From: Austropuccinia psidii
Lineage: Eukaryota > Basidiomycota > Pucciniomycetes > Pucciniales > Sphaerophragmiaceae
Reading direction: 5' to 3'
Length of the DNA: 64,000 nucleotides
Assembly: GCA_023105745.1 (NCBI GenBank)
Contig: JALGQZ010000011.1
Location: 11,184,975-11,248,974 of the forward strand
The notes beneath the pieces are model-generated. The model did no database searches. It was not told where the DNA came from and saw nothing but the letters and a program-made list of their open reading frames with translations. Both the position numbers and the translations under genes were made by a program. Position 1 is the stretch's first letter. Each line of letters opens with the position of its first letter. Below, in pieces: positions 47,256 to 58,107 of this stretch.

Positions 47256-48611
47256 TTTCAGCCTGTGACTCAAAACCAGAGCACAAGCATGACAGCCAAA
47301 ATATCATAAACCAATGGTATAGCCAAGATACCACCAAAACATGGAGCTGAGCCATATAAGCTCAAAAGGTATCAAAAGAAAGAGGAAACTCACCTCTTTC
47401 TGAAAATATGTCCCATCACCATAGGACAAGAAATAACAAAGTTATTCCTGCTCAAAGTTATTTCTGAGCATAAACCTTAATTTTAACCTCTCATCTAAAA
47501 TCTAGAAGGAGAGGCTTAACCCCATCAAATGGGTACTAGAAATGAAGCTCTAAGCCAGGGCTATCCAATGGTACCAGCCAAACTGAGCTGGCACCAGTAT
47601 TACTTGAGTTATGGTCAAATTCAGGCCAAATAAGGGTGAACAAAACATTCACCTCTCATCTAACTTCTGCAGTTTTAGTGTGGGATACTTGCAGTGGGGT
47701 CTTTTTGGAAAGAGCACAATCAGGGCTATCTGATGGTGCCATCCACTTCATAATATCTCAACTATAACAGAAGTTATGAGGCAAACAAGCTCAATACAGC
47801 TTTTTGCCCAAATCACGCCTATGTACAAAAAACCTTGTACATGGGATAACTTTGTCATAGTTAATGATAACCATACCAAATTGGGTATCATTGTGTAGAG
47901 CGCATACAGGGCTATCCAATGAACCAACTTTGAGCATGATATCTCAAAAACTGACAGAGTTATGGTTATTTGAAAGTTATAATCCCACAATATGAGAAGT
48001 TTATTTATATTTCAATACCTCATAATTAAGTCAAATAAAGGGGTCTATACAGGTTATGTACAGTTTCTCACTCGTCAGGTGCACCAGAATACACCTGTAA
48101 ACTCCATTGGTGAAAAGTTTCACCCTGTATAGGGTAAAAATGACTACTTGTGGTTCTAAAACCACATTTCAACCCAATACTAGCCTGTATTGAGTGTATA
48201 GAACCACAAACCAGCCCACAGTAGTGAAAATTTTCACTCTGTGGTCGTGTGCAGAGGTAAACCACCTCCCACTACCCCAGAACAAGATAAAAGGAGGCTT
48301 TGCCTCACCAGGAAGCAAATTAAGCATCCTGTTCTTGATATTCTTACGTGGTATAACTTCTTAAAAAGGAAGTTATACTCTTAGAATTTAACAGGTATAC
48401 TTTAAGTTTAAGTATTGTAGGGTTTGCTATTGTAAACCAACAGGCAAACACTGCACCCAGGGCTATCAGCAGTACTCACCATCACTAAATTATTTTAGTA
48501 TTGCCCTTTTCACTCATATTCTCACTCTAATATCATCATTATTTTCGTGTCACACTCAGAGTTATAGCTTTTATTATCACTCTGAAGCTATATCATGGAG
48601 TCACCCTGACA
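47256..48611 (+). repeat. 3' LTR of family B element
   Basis: 1356 bp, first bases TTTCAG (TGTCAG expected), ending CCCTGACA before TTCTC. Apart from one deletion it is close to the 5' LTR by eye, so this insertion is younger than family A. Confidence 0.9.
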
Positions 48612-49093
48612 TTCTCCAATGGTCTTTTTTGTCGCCCCCCATCCATGCGCCTTTCATCGCCCACATGAACCTGCGATCCTGATGGAATATTGAGGGTTGG
48701 CTGTTTACTTTGGCCAAAGGGATCCTGGGATGCGACTGAATTCCGACCGGGATTAAGGAGGAACTCACGTGGAAATTTTGATTGGGGATTAGCGTTTGAT
48801 GAGATTTGAGGTGTGCCCTCTGGCCCCTGAGACACATGCATTTGTGTATTAGTGGGATTCGGGGGAATTGGAGGGACGGAAATATTTGGGATTGACCAAG
48901 TGCTTGAAGTTGGAGCCTTTGGATTTCCCACATCAATGTTAAGACCTGATACATTCATTGAGGATGCAATAGGGGTTGTGAGAGGAATGTTGGGACTCAA
49001 TGGTGACTGTGTTTAAACATATTCTATGCTAGATTCACTATCTGAGTCATGAACAGAACCAGAACGGGATTCATGTGACTTGGAAGGTGACAT

Positions 49094-50400
49094 AAGGGCT
49101 GAAAAAGTACACTAATATTTTTAACTAGATAAAACACCTCAGTATTATGATAAAATAGATTGATATGAGACGAAATCTGTTCAAATTTAGAATAGAGATA
49201 TTCTATGAATATTTCTAAAAAGAGTCTTATTGGAAGTCCAATACGCCTCTTTTTAGGAGAATCCTCCCTACCTCCTCTTGAGCTCCTCCGCTTTTGTCAG
49301 AAACCACCCTGCATGGCCTACCACCATATAATGTAATATTCCCTTGATCTCAAAGGAGACCCATCATCCATAAGTAATCATATTCGGTAACATTTCCGCC
49401 TCCCCATTGTCACATTTTGTGAATTATCCAAACTGCCAATATATGCATTGAAATTCCACAGCATCGTACATCTGTAAAGGGGTATATTCATTAAGGATTT
49501 ACCCACAAAAGAGAAATCACCTTTTCAAGAAAGGCGAGACAATCCAAATCACATTCCAACCGCTTAAAAGCCTGCTGCACTCAAACCAAATACCAAGACT
49601 TTAGCTGCACTCCAACCCCTTATGTAATAGAGCTATATCATTATGTCTGTAATAAGGTTTAAGCCATGTACAATGGCGGGCCAGCGTACATGGTTTTAAT
49701 GTCAATCACTTCAAATCAATGTTGACACATCCCTATTGGAACGCCCCTCAATGGTCAAAACTGCAGTATTGCCATGTGTAAATAAAATAGAATATGTATG
49801 AGCATTGAGCAGCATGGCATTTTACCCAATTCCGCCATCCAGATGAGACATTTTACACTCTATCAGCTGCAGCTCACGCACCATTACAAATGGGATAAAA
49901 TTCTCAGATGGCTCAAATCATCTCCCCCTTCATAAATAATCACTCAATTTTTTTTCCAATTAATAACACTCCTAAACACTTTCACATCAGCCAAAGATAT
50001 TTATACACAAACCAACCGTTGTGGTATTCCATACCATTAGTATCAGTTTCAAGCTTACCAATAAAAAAAAAGGTAATAAAACAAATTACACATTACAACA
50101 ACAGGTTTCAAACAGAAATATACAATACACAGCCTCAAGATCTTATCAAAATATATATCCACCTTATTGCATCATCAATAACAAATTATGCAATTAAAAG
50201 AAGTTAATCTAAATAAAGGTATATGAAGACGGATCACAGCATCAGAGCTGTATTTTCCCCACCTTGATTCAATTGAAAGAAGACATACCTCAAGGCTAAA
50301 CATAAAATTACAATATATTTTCCAAGAAAAAATGTTTGCTTAGTAATAATGACACGCCTCAAACTTTGTAGAAATGATGCAATCTCCTTATGAAATGATA
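49094..50400. other. Spacer, no gene supported
   Basis: AT-rich sequence upstream of the split gene. It includes one palindrome (49667) and the start of a probable family D LTR whose left end I could not place. Confidence 0.4.
49667..49690. other. 24-nt TGT..ACA palindrome (5 of 5)
   Basis: Arms TGTACAATGGCG and GGCCAGCGTACA pair imperfectly. It lies about 570 bp upstream of the split gene's ATG. Confidence 0.6.
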
Positions 50401-50401
50401 C

Positions 50402-50998
50402 AATACTAAAACAGAAACACCAGCATAATTTTCTCATACATATCATATGACTAGAAGAAATTTAAGTTGTCAAGAGCTGTATTTTCTCCACTTTCTCGGC
50501 AAAAAAAAAAAATAAAAAATAAAATCTCACCAGCCAAATTATCTCAAATACACCACATGATTTGGATAAGAAAAAGCACCACCAGAATAATTATCTCAAA
50601 AATACGTAACAAAGTCACCAAAAATGAAAATGTCACCAGCAAAATTATCTCAAAGACGTCACATGATCTTGATAAGAAACAGAAACACCAGCATAATTTT
50701 CTCATACATATCATATGACTAGAAGACATTTCAATTGTCAGGAGCTGTATTTTCTCCACTTTCTTGGGAAAAAGAAAATCTCACCAGCCAAATTATCTCA
50801 AAGACATCACATGATTTTGATAAGAAACAGAAACACCAGCATAATTCCCTCATATATATCATATGACTAGAAGAAATTTCAATTGTCAGGAGCTGTATTT
50901 TCTCGACTTTCTTGCAAAAAAAGAAAATCTCACCAGCCAAATTATCTCAAATACATCACATGATTTTGATAAGAAAAAAGAACCACCAGCATAATTCT
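50402..50998. repeat. Tandem repeat of about 150-160 bp
   Basis: Units carry ACACCAGCATAATTTTCTCATA, then AGGAGCTGTATTTTCTC, then CTCACCAGCCAAATTATCTC. They start near 50412, 50677, 50825 and 50985, the first spacing being longer. They probably lie within the LTR upstream of the family D gag. Confidence 0.75.
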
Positions 50999-51109
50999 CT
51001 CAGAAAACACATTGCTACATCAAAACTACATGTCTCACCAGCTAAAACCTCTCAGCTATGATTTTTTCTAAGTACCCTGTTTTGAGAAGCTCTATGGAGG
51101 CCCAACTGC

Positions 51110-51118
51110 TATAAATAG
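51110..51118 (+). promoter_or_regulatory. TATA box of probable family D LTR
   Basis: TATAAATAG about 1.2 kb before the first gag ATG, followed by a C/T-rich start-like region (GGTCCTCTCTCCCTC). Confidence 0.45.
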
Positions 51119-51879
51119 AGGTCCTCTCTCCCTCATTTTCCCCAGCATCATGGAACAAGCTCCCACTATCCAGGATCACAACCATCCCTGAACTAGCAGG
51201 ATATCTAGAGTAGTAGTAGTAGTGTTTTAGTAGTAAAAACCTCGGTAGCCTTGCTCAGTAGCTTAGTATTGTCAAAGAATAAGTGGTATTAACATAGTAA
51301 AAAGCTCAGTAGCCTTGCTCAGTAGCTTAGTGTTTTCAAATAATAGTAGTATAACAATAGTGAAAAAGCTCAGAAGCTTAGTATTATTAAAAAAAAGAAG
51401 TAGTGATATCAACTTAACATTAAAAATATAAAAAAAAAGAATATCCAGTAGTCTTTTTATTAGTATTAATATATATAAAATCATTATAATCAAAATAAAA
51501 CCAAAAAAAAAATATTCTTATTAATTTTATTAAATAACGAAAAAAAAATATTATCATTACTTTTATCAAAATAATAAAAAAATCTTAGCTTTTACTGTAT
51601 CAGAAATTTTAGTTTTTTTAACCCAGAGTTTTACTGAAGTGTTATTGATAGTTCTGATTTAGAGACTGCTGATAAGTCTTCTCTATCTGCTAAAGCCACA
51701 AATCTTATTTTGTTTGTGATTCTCTGTAGGCTGACTATTCAGTATTATTTAGAGGGGCAGCTAATACACCTTAGCACCCGGGGTATTGGACAATTCTGAA
51801 ATTCAAAACAGACTTACCAATAATTTCCCCCTCAAGGTACTGCCTTATTTCATCCCACACCAAAAGGAGTTCCCACATC

Positions 51880-51897
51880 TGGTGTCCCAACAGTGGC
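51880..51897 (+). other. Candidate primer-binding site, family D
   Basis: TGGTGTCCCAACAGTGG two bases after a CCCACA that could be the LTR end. The gag frame opens about 90 bp further on. Confidence 0.4.
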
Positions 51898-52274
51898 CAA
51901 AAGCTTCAACCATCAATAATCCGTCAATCATCAAAAAAAAAACATTCAAATTTAGTCCATAAAAAAAAGCCTTTTATCAGTAAAAAATTTCAAGCACCTA
52001 TCAAGTCAATCTGGAATCAGAAAAACCACAAAATTCTAGGTCATCATCACAATCAAGTGCTTCAACCAAATCATTTCACTATTATTATCCAAAAAGAGGA
52101 GAAACACCACCTGGAGAAGAATCACCTATAGATTATAGTATACCAGTTGGTACACCCAGAACCAAGAAGAAAGATCAAAAGATAGTTACAGATTATTTTC
52201 AGAAATTACTCAAGGAACTATTTGAAATTAAAAAGAAAAGTGAAAAAGAGAAAATCAACAAAGAATATATCAAT

Positions 52275-54107
52275 ATGGATTCAGCATCATCATCAAAGAT
52301 ACCACACAATCCAGATGAATCCAAAGAAGAAATTCTAAATGAAGAGACCATGCAAGGACAAGAAGATATCTCTGATGTAGAAAGACTTCATCAAAGAATG
52401 TTGGAAATGCAACAAGAATTAATTGAACTCCTTAAAAAAGAAGGGAAAAGGAAAGAGTCAAGTTTTACCGCAGAAAACAGCCCAATGGAAGAAACTACAA
52501 GCATGCCAAGAATCTTTAGACAAGAAGGGTCACCATCACCATTTTCAAGGCCTATGGCCTCATCAACTCCATTCACTTCACAAAGGCCAAATACTCTACC
52601 AAAGCAGGTTAATAATCATGCACAGGCTTCAAGCCCATTGCAACAAGAAATCCCACGAAACAATACACCCATTGTCAAGATCAGACCAAAGGATTATAAT
52701 TTATGGTTTGATGGAAAGGAAGTGGAAAGATTTATTAAAAGAGTAGAAAATATAGCAGAAATTGAAGGAGCAAGTGAAAGGGATATAGCAAGACAGATAT
52801 CCTTTTGGACTCAAGATCAAGAAATTAGCTACCATATTGAAGGAATTCCTGGATATGAAACTGGCGATTGGAAGCAATTAAAATTGGATATGAAGAGGAG
52901 ATGGGGAACAGTTTCACCTGAAAGAAGATACAAGCTGTCCTCAATTACTCAATTATTTACAAAGATTCAACAAGAAGGAGGAATTAGAAATATGACCCAA
53001 TATAAAAAGTTCATTGGTGAATATGAATCTATTATTAATTATCTAAAAAGGTATCAATATATGCAAGGAGATATCAATCACAATCAAGAAATTTTGGCAA
53101 GTATTTCCTCGAGTGTTCAAGAATCTATTTACAAAGAAATGATTAAAGATAAGGCCATGGTGCAAGCTTTGGATGGTGGTTATATCATTCCAAGATTGGA
53201 AATCTTAAAGTTGTATATTGAACAAGATCTAGAAGCCAAAGTCTTAATTCAACAGAAGGAATTTTCACAACAAAAGTCACAAGAGAAGAAAGCTAGGTTT
53301 GAAGAGGAAAGCTGGGAATAAGTCTTAAAGCAAATGAAAGATCTTACCAAAACAATTCAAAATCCTCAGCCACAAGAAAATCAATCAAAGGATACTGGGA
53401 ATGAAGCAGTTAAGGAAGTATTGAATCAGGTCAAACACCTCTCTGAAGTAGTTGAATCTCCCTAGAAACCTCAACAAAACAATAATCAAGATCATAGAAC
53501 TATACAAAACTCACAGCCATTCAGGACAAGATATCCTTCACCACCCATATCTTCTGGTTATCAACCATATGTTCCAGCTCAAATGGCTCCAAGACAGCCA
53601 TTGAAGTGTTATTACTGCCTAGAAGAAGGACATTCTGCAATAAGATGTAATCATCTCACAGAAGACTTGGAGAAAAGAATTGTCTTGAAGCGTGGAGGAA
53701 CATATCTTTTTCCAAATTTTCAAAGAGTACCCACAGAAGGCCCTAAATCTGCAAAAGAATTAGTCAGAAATTTTGCCAAAGAGCAGGAGGATTTTACAAA
53801 GAAAATGATGGAACAATCAAATCCATCCCCAAAGAAGCAAGAAACAACAGTAACTGAGGAAAGCAAAGGTGAGAAGGAAACTGCTATAGCTCAAATAGAA
53901 GAGTGGGGAAACTGGAAACCTCCTCAAATATTACCAGAAAATGAAAATCTTCAAATAAATGTTGTGCTTAGACAGACAAGGCAAAGAGCTGTAAGACAGG
54001 AAAGTCAAAGCCAAACTCAGCAGGAGGATAAAAATGAAACACAAAAACCCTTTAAAAAAAGATACCAGGTGCCTACCACGAGGAAGATGAGGCAGAAGAA
54101 GAAATAA
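52275..54107 (+). pseudogene. gag: Gag of family D retrotransposon
   Basis: One frame from ATG 52275 (also open upstream to about 51985) with TAA at 53319 and TAG at 53463. The N-terminal part is coiled-coil-like and Ser/Pro-rich. The capsid region is at about 52690-53250 (FIKRVENIAEIEGA..RQISFW). A classic knuckle C-Y-Y-C-LEEGH-SAIR-C is at about 53611. The frame ends just after a TTTAAAAAAAG run. In the -1 frame the next codons read PGAYHEEDEAEEEIRV and PTKYKKK, a tail that looks like genuine Gag, so a -1 shift or a one-base insertion lies at the A-run. No pol follows on this strand. Confidence 0.85.
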
Positions 54108-54184
54108 GAGTTCTAATTCCAACAAAATACAAGAAAAAACAAGAAGGAAAGGAAGTAGATAATGATGATATCAAAATCATTTCT

Positions 54185-54600
54185 AAGTTTTTTTTTAATT
54201 TTTTTATTTATTAGTTATTAATTCAATCTTTTTTTTTTTTTTTTTTTTTTTGTGGGAAAAGAAAATTTTTTTTGTCAGAAAAAAGTTTTTTTTTTTTTTT
54301 TGGAAGAAAATTTTTTTTGTCTGAAGCAATTTTGTTTTTTTTTTCGGGAGAAAATTTCTTGTCGGAAGCAAGTGTTTTTTTTTTGTCGGAAGAAAATTTT
54401 GTCAGAAGAAAAAATTTTTTTTTGTTGGAAGAAAATTTTGTCAGGAGAAACTTTTTTTTGTCGGAAGAAAATTTTGTCGAGAGAAAATTTTTCTTTTTTT
54501 TTTTTAACTTTTATATAGTAAGATCCACTTGAGAATTAACTTAAATGGAAAATATTATTGCCAATTAATTCTGGTATAGATTTTTTTTTTTTTTTAAAGA
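54185..54600. repeat. T-rich run with GTCGGAAGAAAATTTT units
   Basis: Poly-T tracts alternate with about ten units of GTCGGAAGAAAA. Open frames here are repeat artefacts. Confidence 0.8.
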
Positions 54601-54853
54601 AAAAATTAATAGGCCCACACTACCCCAAACTTGTGCCATTTTGATTTAATTTGTGGTGCCATAAGAACAGATAACCACCCCTGTTTTTATATATATATTT
54701 TGAATTAAATTGTGATACTTCTACATTGAAAAAATAATTTTTGAATACTTCTAAATTTGTAATATTGTCTTGAATACTGATAAATAGCCTAATTTTTTTT
54801 TTTTCTTATGATGTAAAATTTAAATTCATAACATGAGTGTTTTTTTTAATTTT

Positions 54854-55534
54854 TTAATTTTTTGTAATAGTTGTCTGAATCATTTTTATGATCTTTTTGT
54901 TGAGTCTTGATATGAATCTTCCTTTTTCTTCTTTAAATTCTTTAACAAATAAGTCTTCCCAAATCAATTTCCAATCATCCTTGTTGATATTATAATTATG
55001 TGTCTTGAGACTAATAATTCCAAGTATAAACACCTCTTCCCACAAAACGTCCCAATTGGCCTTTTCAATTACATAATTTCCACGCTTCCATAAGATTCTT
55101 CCTTCTGGTATCCCCAGTAAATCCAGAAACAGTCCTCTTGAGGCTTCCACATCCCCAAAATATTCTTTTCTTCTCCATTCTGCATCTGTTAATGTATCAT
55201 CTTCCCAATATATGTTTCCTAAATTTCCCTTGATACCATCATATGTAAGTAATTCTAGAAATTCCAGTCTTGAAAGAGAGAATCCTGGAAGCTCTTGCCA
55301 ATCTTTAGATTCTTGAATTTGTTGATGCAGTTCTGGAAAATTGAACAATTCTTCAAACTCTAAGTATGGAATCCATATCTGAAATAAATCCTCTCCTTCT
55401 TCAACAAATTGTGTTTCCCAGTAATTGACTTCTTCTGTATTTCCTACAATTTTGCAATTTACGTCTGTCCAGCCTTCTTCATTCCAACCAAGATTCCATT
55501 CCAATTTATTTTCATGTGTAAGTTTGGCATCCAT
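54854..55534 (-). CDS. Accessory protein B downstream of retropepsin, unknown
   Basis: 226 codons with no internal stop, ATG at 55534. Acidic and tryptophan-rich. It shares with the protein at 56144-56995 a core of form LPG-x8-FLELLT-x2-GIKGNL-x-N and a similar C-terminal F-x3-EF motif, so the two are paralogues. I do not know the family. Position after a broken retropepsin on the same strand suggests a retroelement-borne protein; a truncated host gene is also possible. Confidence 0.55.
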   Translation of the reverse strand: MDAKLTHENKLEWNLGWNEEGWTDVNCKIVGNTEEVNYWETQFVEEGEDLFQIWIPYLEFEELFNFPELHQQIQESKDWQELPGFSLSRLEFLELLTYDGIKGNLGNIYWEDDTLTDAEWRRKEYFGDVEASRGLFLDLLGIPEGRILWKRGNYVIEKANWDVLWEEVFILGIISLKTHNYNINKDDWKLIWEDLFVKEFKEEKGRFISRLNKKIIKMIQTTITKN

Positions 55535-55593
55535 GACTGTCTAGATCCTTTCTGAGGTTTGGTGAGATTATTGAGTTTTGAGATAAAAGACTA

Positions 55594-56000
55594 ATTCCTC
55601 TTTGATAAGGCAGGAGGTCACTTCCACTGAGTAATAAGAGTGTTTAAAAAAGATTTCTTTTATAAGGTAGTTTGAATGATTTGAAATTCCTCTTTGATAA
55701 GGCAGGAGGTCACTGCCCTGAGTAATAAGAGTGCTTGAAAATGATTTTTTTCTATAAGGTAGTTTGAATGATTTGCAATTCCTCTTTGATAAGGCAGGAG
55801 GTCACTTCCACTGAGTAATAAGAGTGTTTAAAAAAGATTTTTTCTATAAGGTAGTTTGAATGATTTGAAATTCCTCTTTGATAAGGCAGGAGGTCACTGC
55901 CCTGAGTAATAAGAGTGTTTAAAAAAGATTTTTTTCTATAAGGTAGTTTGAATGATTTGAAATTCCTCTTTGATAAGGCAGGAGGTCACTGCCCCAATAC
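55594..56000. repeat. About 92-bp tandem repeat, 5 units
   Basis: Units begin TTCCTCTTTGATAAGGCAGG at 55594, 55688, 55778, 55870 and 55962. They lie just upstream of accessory protein B, between the two paralogues. Confidence 0.88.
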
Positions 56001-56143
56001 TAATACAGATATGAAAATAATTCTCTTTTTTTAGGTTATTTCTTTTATTATTTTGCTATTTTTTATGGTGGTTTTTTTTTTTTTTTTTTTTTTTTTTAAT
56101 TGGCGATTGAAATAGGATTACTTCAGTTATTATTGAGAAATAT

Positions 56144-57002
56144 TCACCCTTCTGTTGTGAATTCTGAAAGAAATATGTCCTTCAATATTTCTCCACATAT
56201 CTTGTTGCGTTGTTTTCTTTGTGTATTTCCTTTCCATTCTGAAACAAAACCTTTGACTTCATGAATAAACATGTACCCTAAATCACACCAGCAAAGAGTT
56301 CCTCCCAAGATTTCCAAACCATCTAGATTCAAGTCTTCTTGGGCCCATAAAATTTTGTGATACAGTCCTTCTATTGTCATTTGATAATATCCATAAGGCT
56401 TCTTCAAGTAAGGATTCCTTAAATTTCCTTTGATTCCAATAGTGGTTAGTAATTCCAGAAAATCAACATTTTTAAAATTTGATCCAGGTAGTTGGGAAAG
56501 ATATTTGGTTTGAATTATTGGTGAAGCTAGCTCATAATCATGCAGCTCCTTAAATGTTATTATTGGAAGTATTACATAATCTTCCATTCCTTCATATTCT
56601 GGTATGTCTTTCTGTATGCCATTTTGATTCTGGGAGTCATTTGGTAATCCAAATGTAACTATTTGATTTTGATTAAACAAATCAGTTGAGCTTGAAAGGC
56701 AGCATATTTGATCATAGGCATCATTAAGTTCTTCTAGAATGCTAAGTCCAGCTAGCCTTTGTGTATTTTCTGATAACTCTCCTTCTTCTAGGTCTTCAAA
56801 TAATCCTCCTTGCTTATATTTATCTTCCAGATCTCCATTATTTTGTTGGTATAGCTTCAAGCCATCTTCTGATTCTGCTGTTTCCATTTTTTGTTCAATC
56901 CTCTTTTGAATATTTCTATCCCAAACTTGATCCATTTTGTCTTCAGTAATTATGGCACTTTCCTTTTCCAATTTTTCAAATTTTCTTTTTGCCAATGGAT
57001 TG
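56144..57002 (-). pseudogene. Accessory protein A downstream of retropepsin, unknown
   Basis: 283 codons without a stop, opening about 10 bp after the stop of the preceding stretch in another frame. It has no ATG at its 5' end, so it probably continued from the upstream frame before an indel near 57003. The N-terminal half is acidic (EDLEEGELSEN). The C-terminal half has the FLELLTTIGIKGNLRN core shared with protein B. Confidence 0.55.
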
Positions 57003-57003
57003 A

Positions 57004-58107
57004 TTATGTTGTCTTAATTTTTTCAGTATCACTAATGTACCAAGCTTCCTCCTGAAATAAATTGGAATAATCTTCCGCAATGCCTGAGGAATTTGCTTCA
57101 GGTGGCTTCAGATCCATTTTAAATTTCTTCTGTGGGCTTTCTACTTTATCTTCTTCATTCATACCACTTAGCTCAAGTGCTAGCCATTTCTCTGGGTCTT
57201 TTATGGCCATGTCCAAATTTCTTTTCATCTTCTTCAGTTCCATTTTTATTTTTTTGATTGCTTCACTATCTTCTACCTTCACTTCTTCCTCTTCTGGATC
57301 CTTCCCTTTAGATTTTATTTCAGTTTGAGGTGGATTACTTTCTTTAGAGGAAGATAATATGCTAATATTTTATTCATCTATTATCTGGTTGAAATTTTCA
57401 AATAATAAGAAGTCCCGGTAGGTTTTCTCCTCATTACCAGTAGTGACTTCAAGATTTTTAATTTGACCAATTGGTTTCAAAAAGTCATCTGTTGATTTTG
57501 ATGTGTAAGGGCTGATTTTTAATTCTGCTTTTAGGGCTATTTCCAGAGTTATTACATTCAAATTATTTTTTGCATCAAAAATAGCTGAGAAGGGTATTTT
57601 GTTTGGTCCAAGAAATACTGTCTTCACTCTTGTTGAAGATTGACTTTCTGTTTCCTCGGTTTCTTTTCTTTTAGATGATTCTGCTCCATGTATTGACCAT
57701 TTTCCAATCTCTGAAGATGCACAAAGCTCCATACCACTTGGTGGAGAAATTTTCCAGCCCATAGCTTGAGGGTTACATATTGGTCAACATAATCGACGTC
57801 CATCTTGCTCTGGATAACTGAATATTTCCCCTTGCTTGTGTGAAAATTCCAATTTAACATTATTATCTGCTAAAAATGGTCTTCCAAGTATGGTGTGTAC
57901 AGCTCCTTTTGCTATGAATAAATGAATTTCTTTTTCTTCTCCTGTTATCATAGTAATTGGTGTAAATTCTGAGAGTCCAACCAAAGATGTGGTATGTCCA
58001 CCAATTCCTCTGAGATTCATATTGAGCTTTCTACTTGTAAGTGAGGCTTGAATTGCAATTTCCTCTGGTATTATATTAACTTATGATCCAGTATCCACCA
58101 ATGCCAT
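57004..58107 (-). pseudogene. Retropepsin-containing pol fragment, family D-like
   Basis: One minus-strand frame with three stops. It starts with ALVDTGS (active site at about 58080-58095, TAA directly after). It goes on through a GIGGHTTSLVGLSEF flap-like segment, an AVHTILGRPFLAD block typical of aspartic proteases, a TGA at 57784, and a Lys/Glu-rich tail. The 5' side is cut at 58107 by the family B LTR. No reverse transcriptase follows: after about 1 kb the accessory proteins A and B begin. Confidence 0.75.

Larger units (their letters stand above)
43103..48611 (+). mobile_element. Family B non-autonomous LTR element (TR-GAG-like)
   Basis: A complete insertion of 5509 bp with LTRs, primer site, ORF1, gag, polypurine tract and a TTCTC duplication. 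Protease, reverse transcriptase, RNase H and integrase are absent: the acidic Gag tail is followed within about 100 bp by a short basic C-terminal ORF and the purine tract. Such gag-only elements are known from plants as TR-GAG. A longer relative with pol and near-identical LTR starts is at 58108, which could supply enzymes in trans. The insert lies antisense in an exon of the gene at 41662-49093. Confidence 0.9.
41662..49093 (-). pseudogene. Unknown multi-exon gene split by a retrotransposon
   Basis: Exon order on the minus strand: ATG 49093 with a TAA at about 49012, reading to 48617. It continues past the inserted element at 43102 down to 43045, then an intron 42980-43044 (GTAAGT..GGTTAG), exon 42979-42929, intron 42870-42928 (GTGAGT..TTGCAG), exon 42869-41986, a short intron 41950-41985 (GTTAGT..AAAG), and exon 41949-41662 with a TAG inside. 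All joins keep frame when the 5.5-kb insert and one TTCTC are removed. The first part is Ser/Pro/Asn-rich. The third exon is charged and coiled-coil-like (RKAHNVAKRASQKEQQKW), then more globular with many aromatic residues (FTWDWESSWQHPF). I do not recognise the family, and no catalytic motif is evident. Confidence 0.7.

Noticed and set aside
54252..54532. Phe/Lys-rich frames 54252-54532
   Set aside because: Translation of poly-T and GTCGGAAGAAAA repeats.
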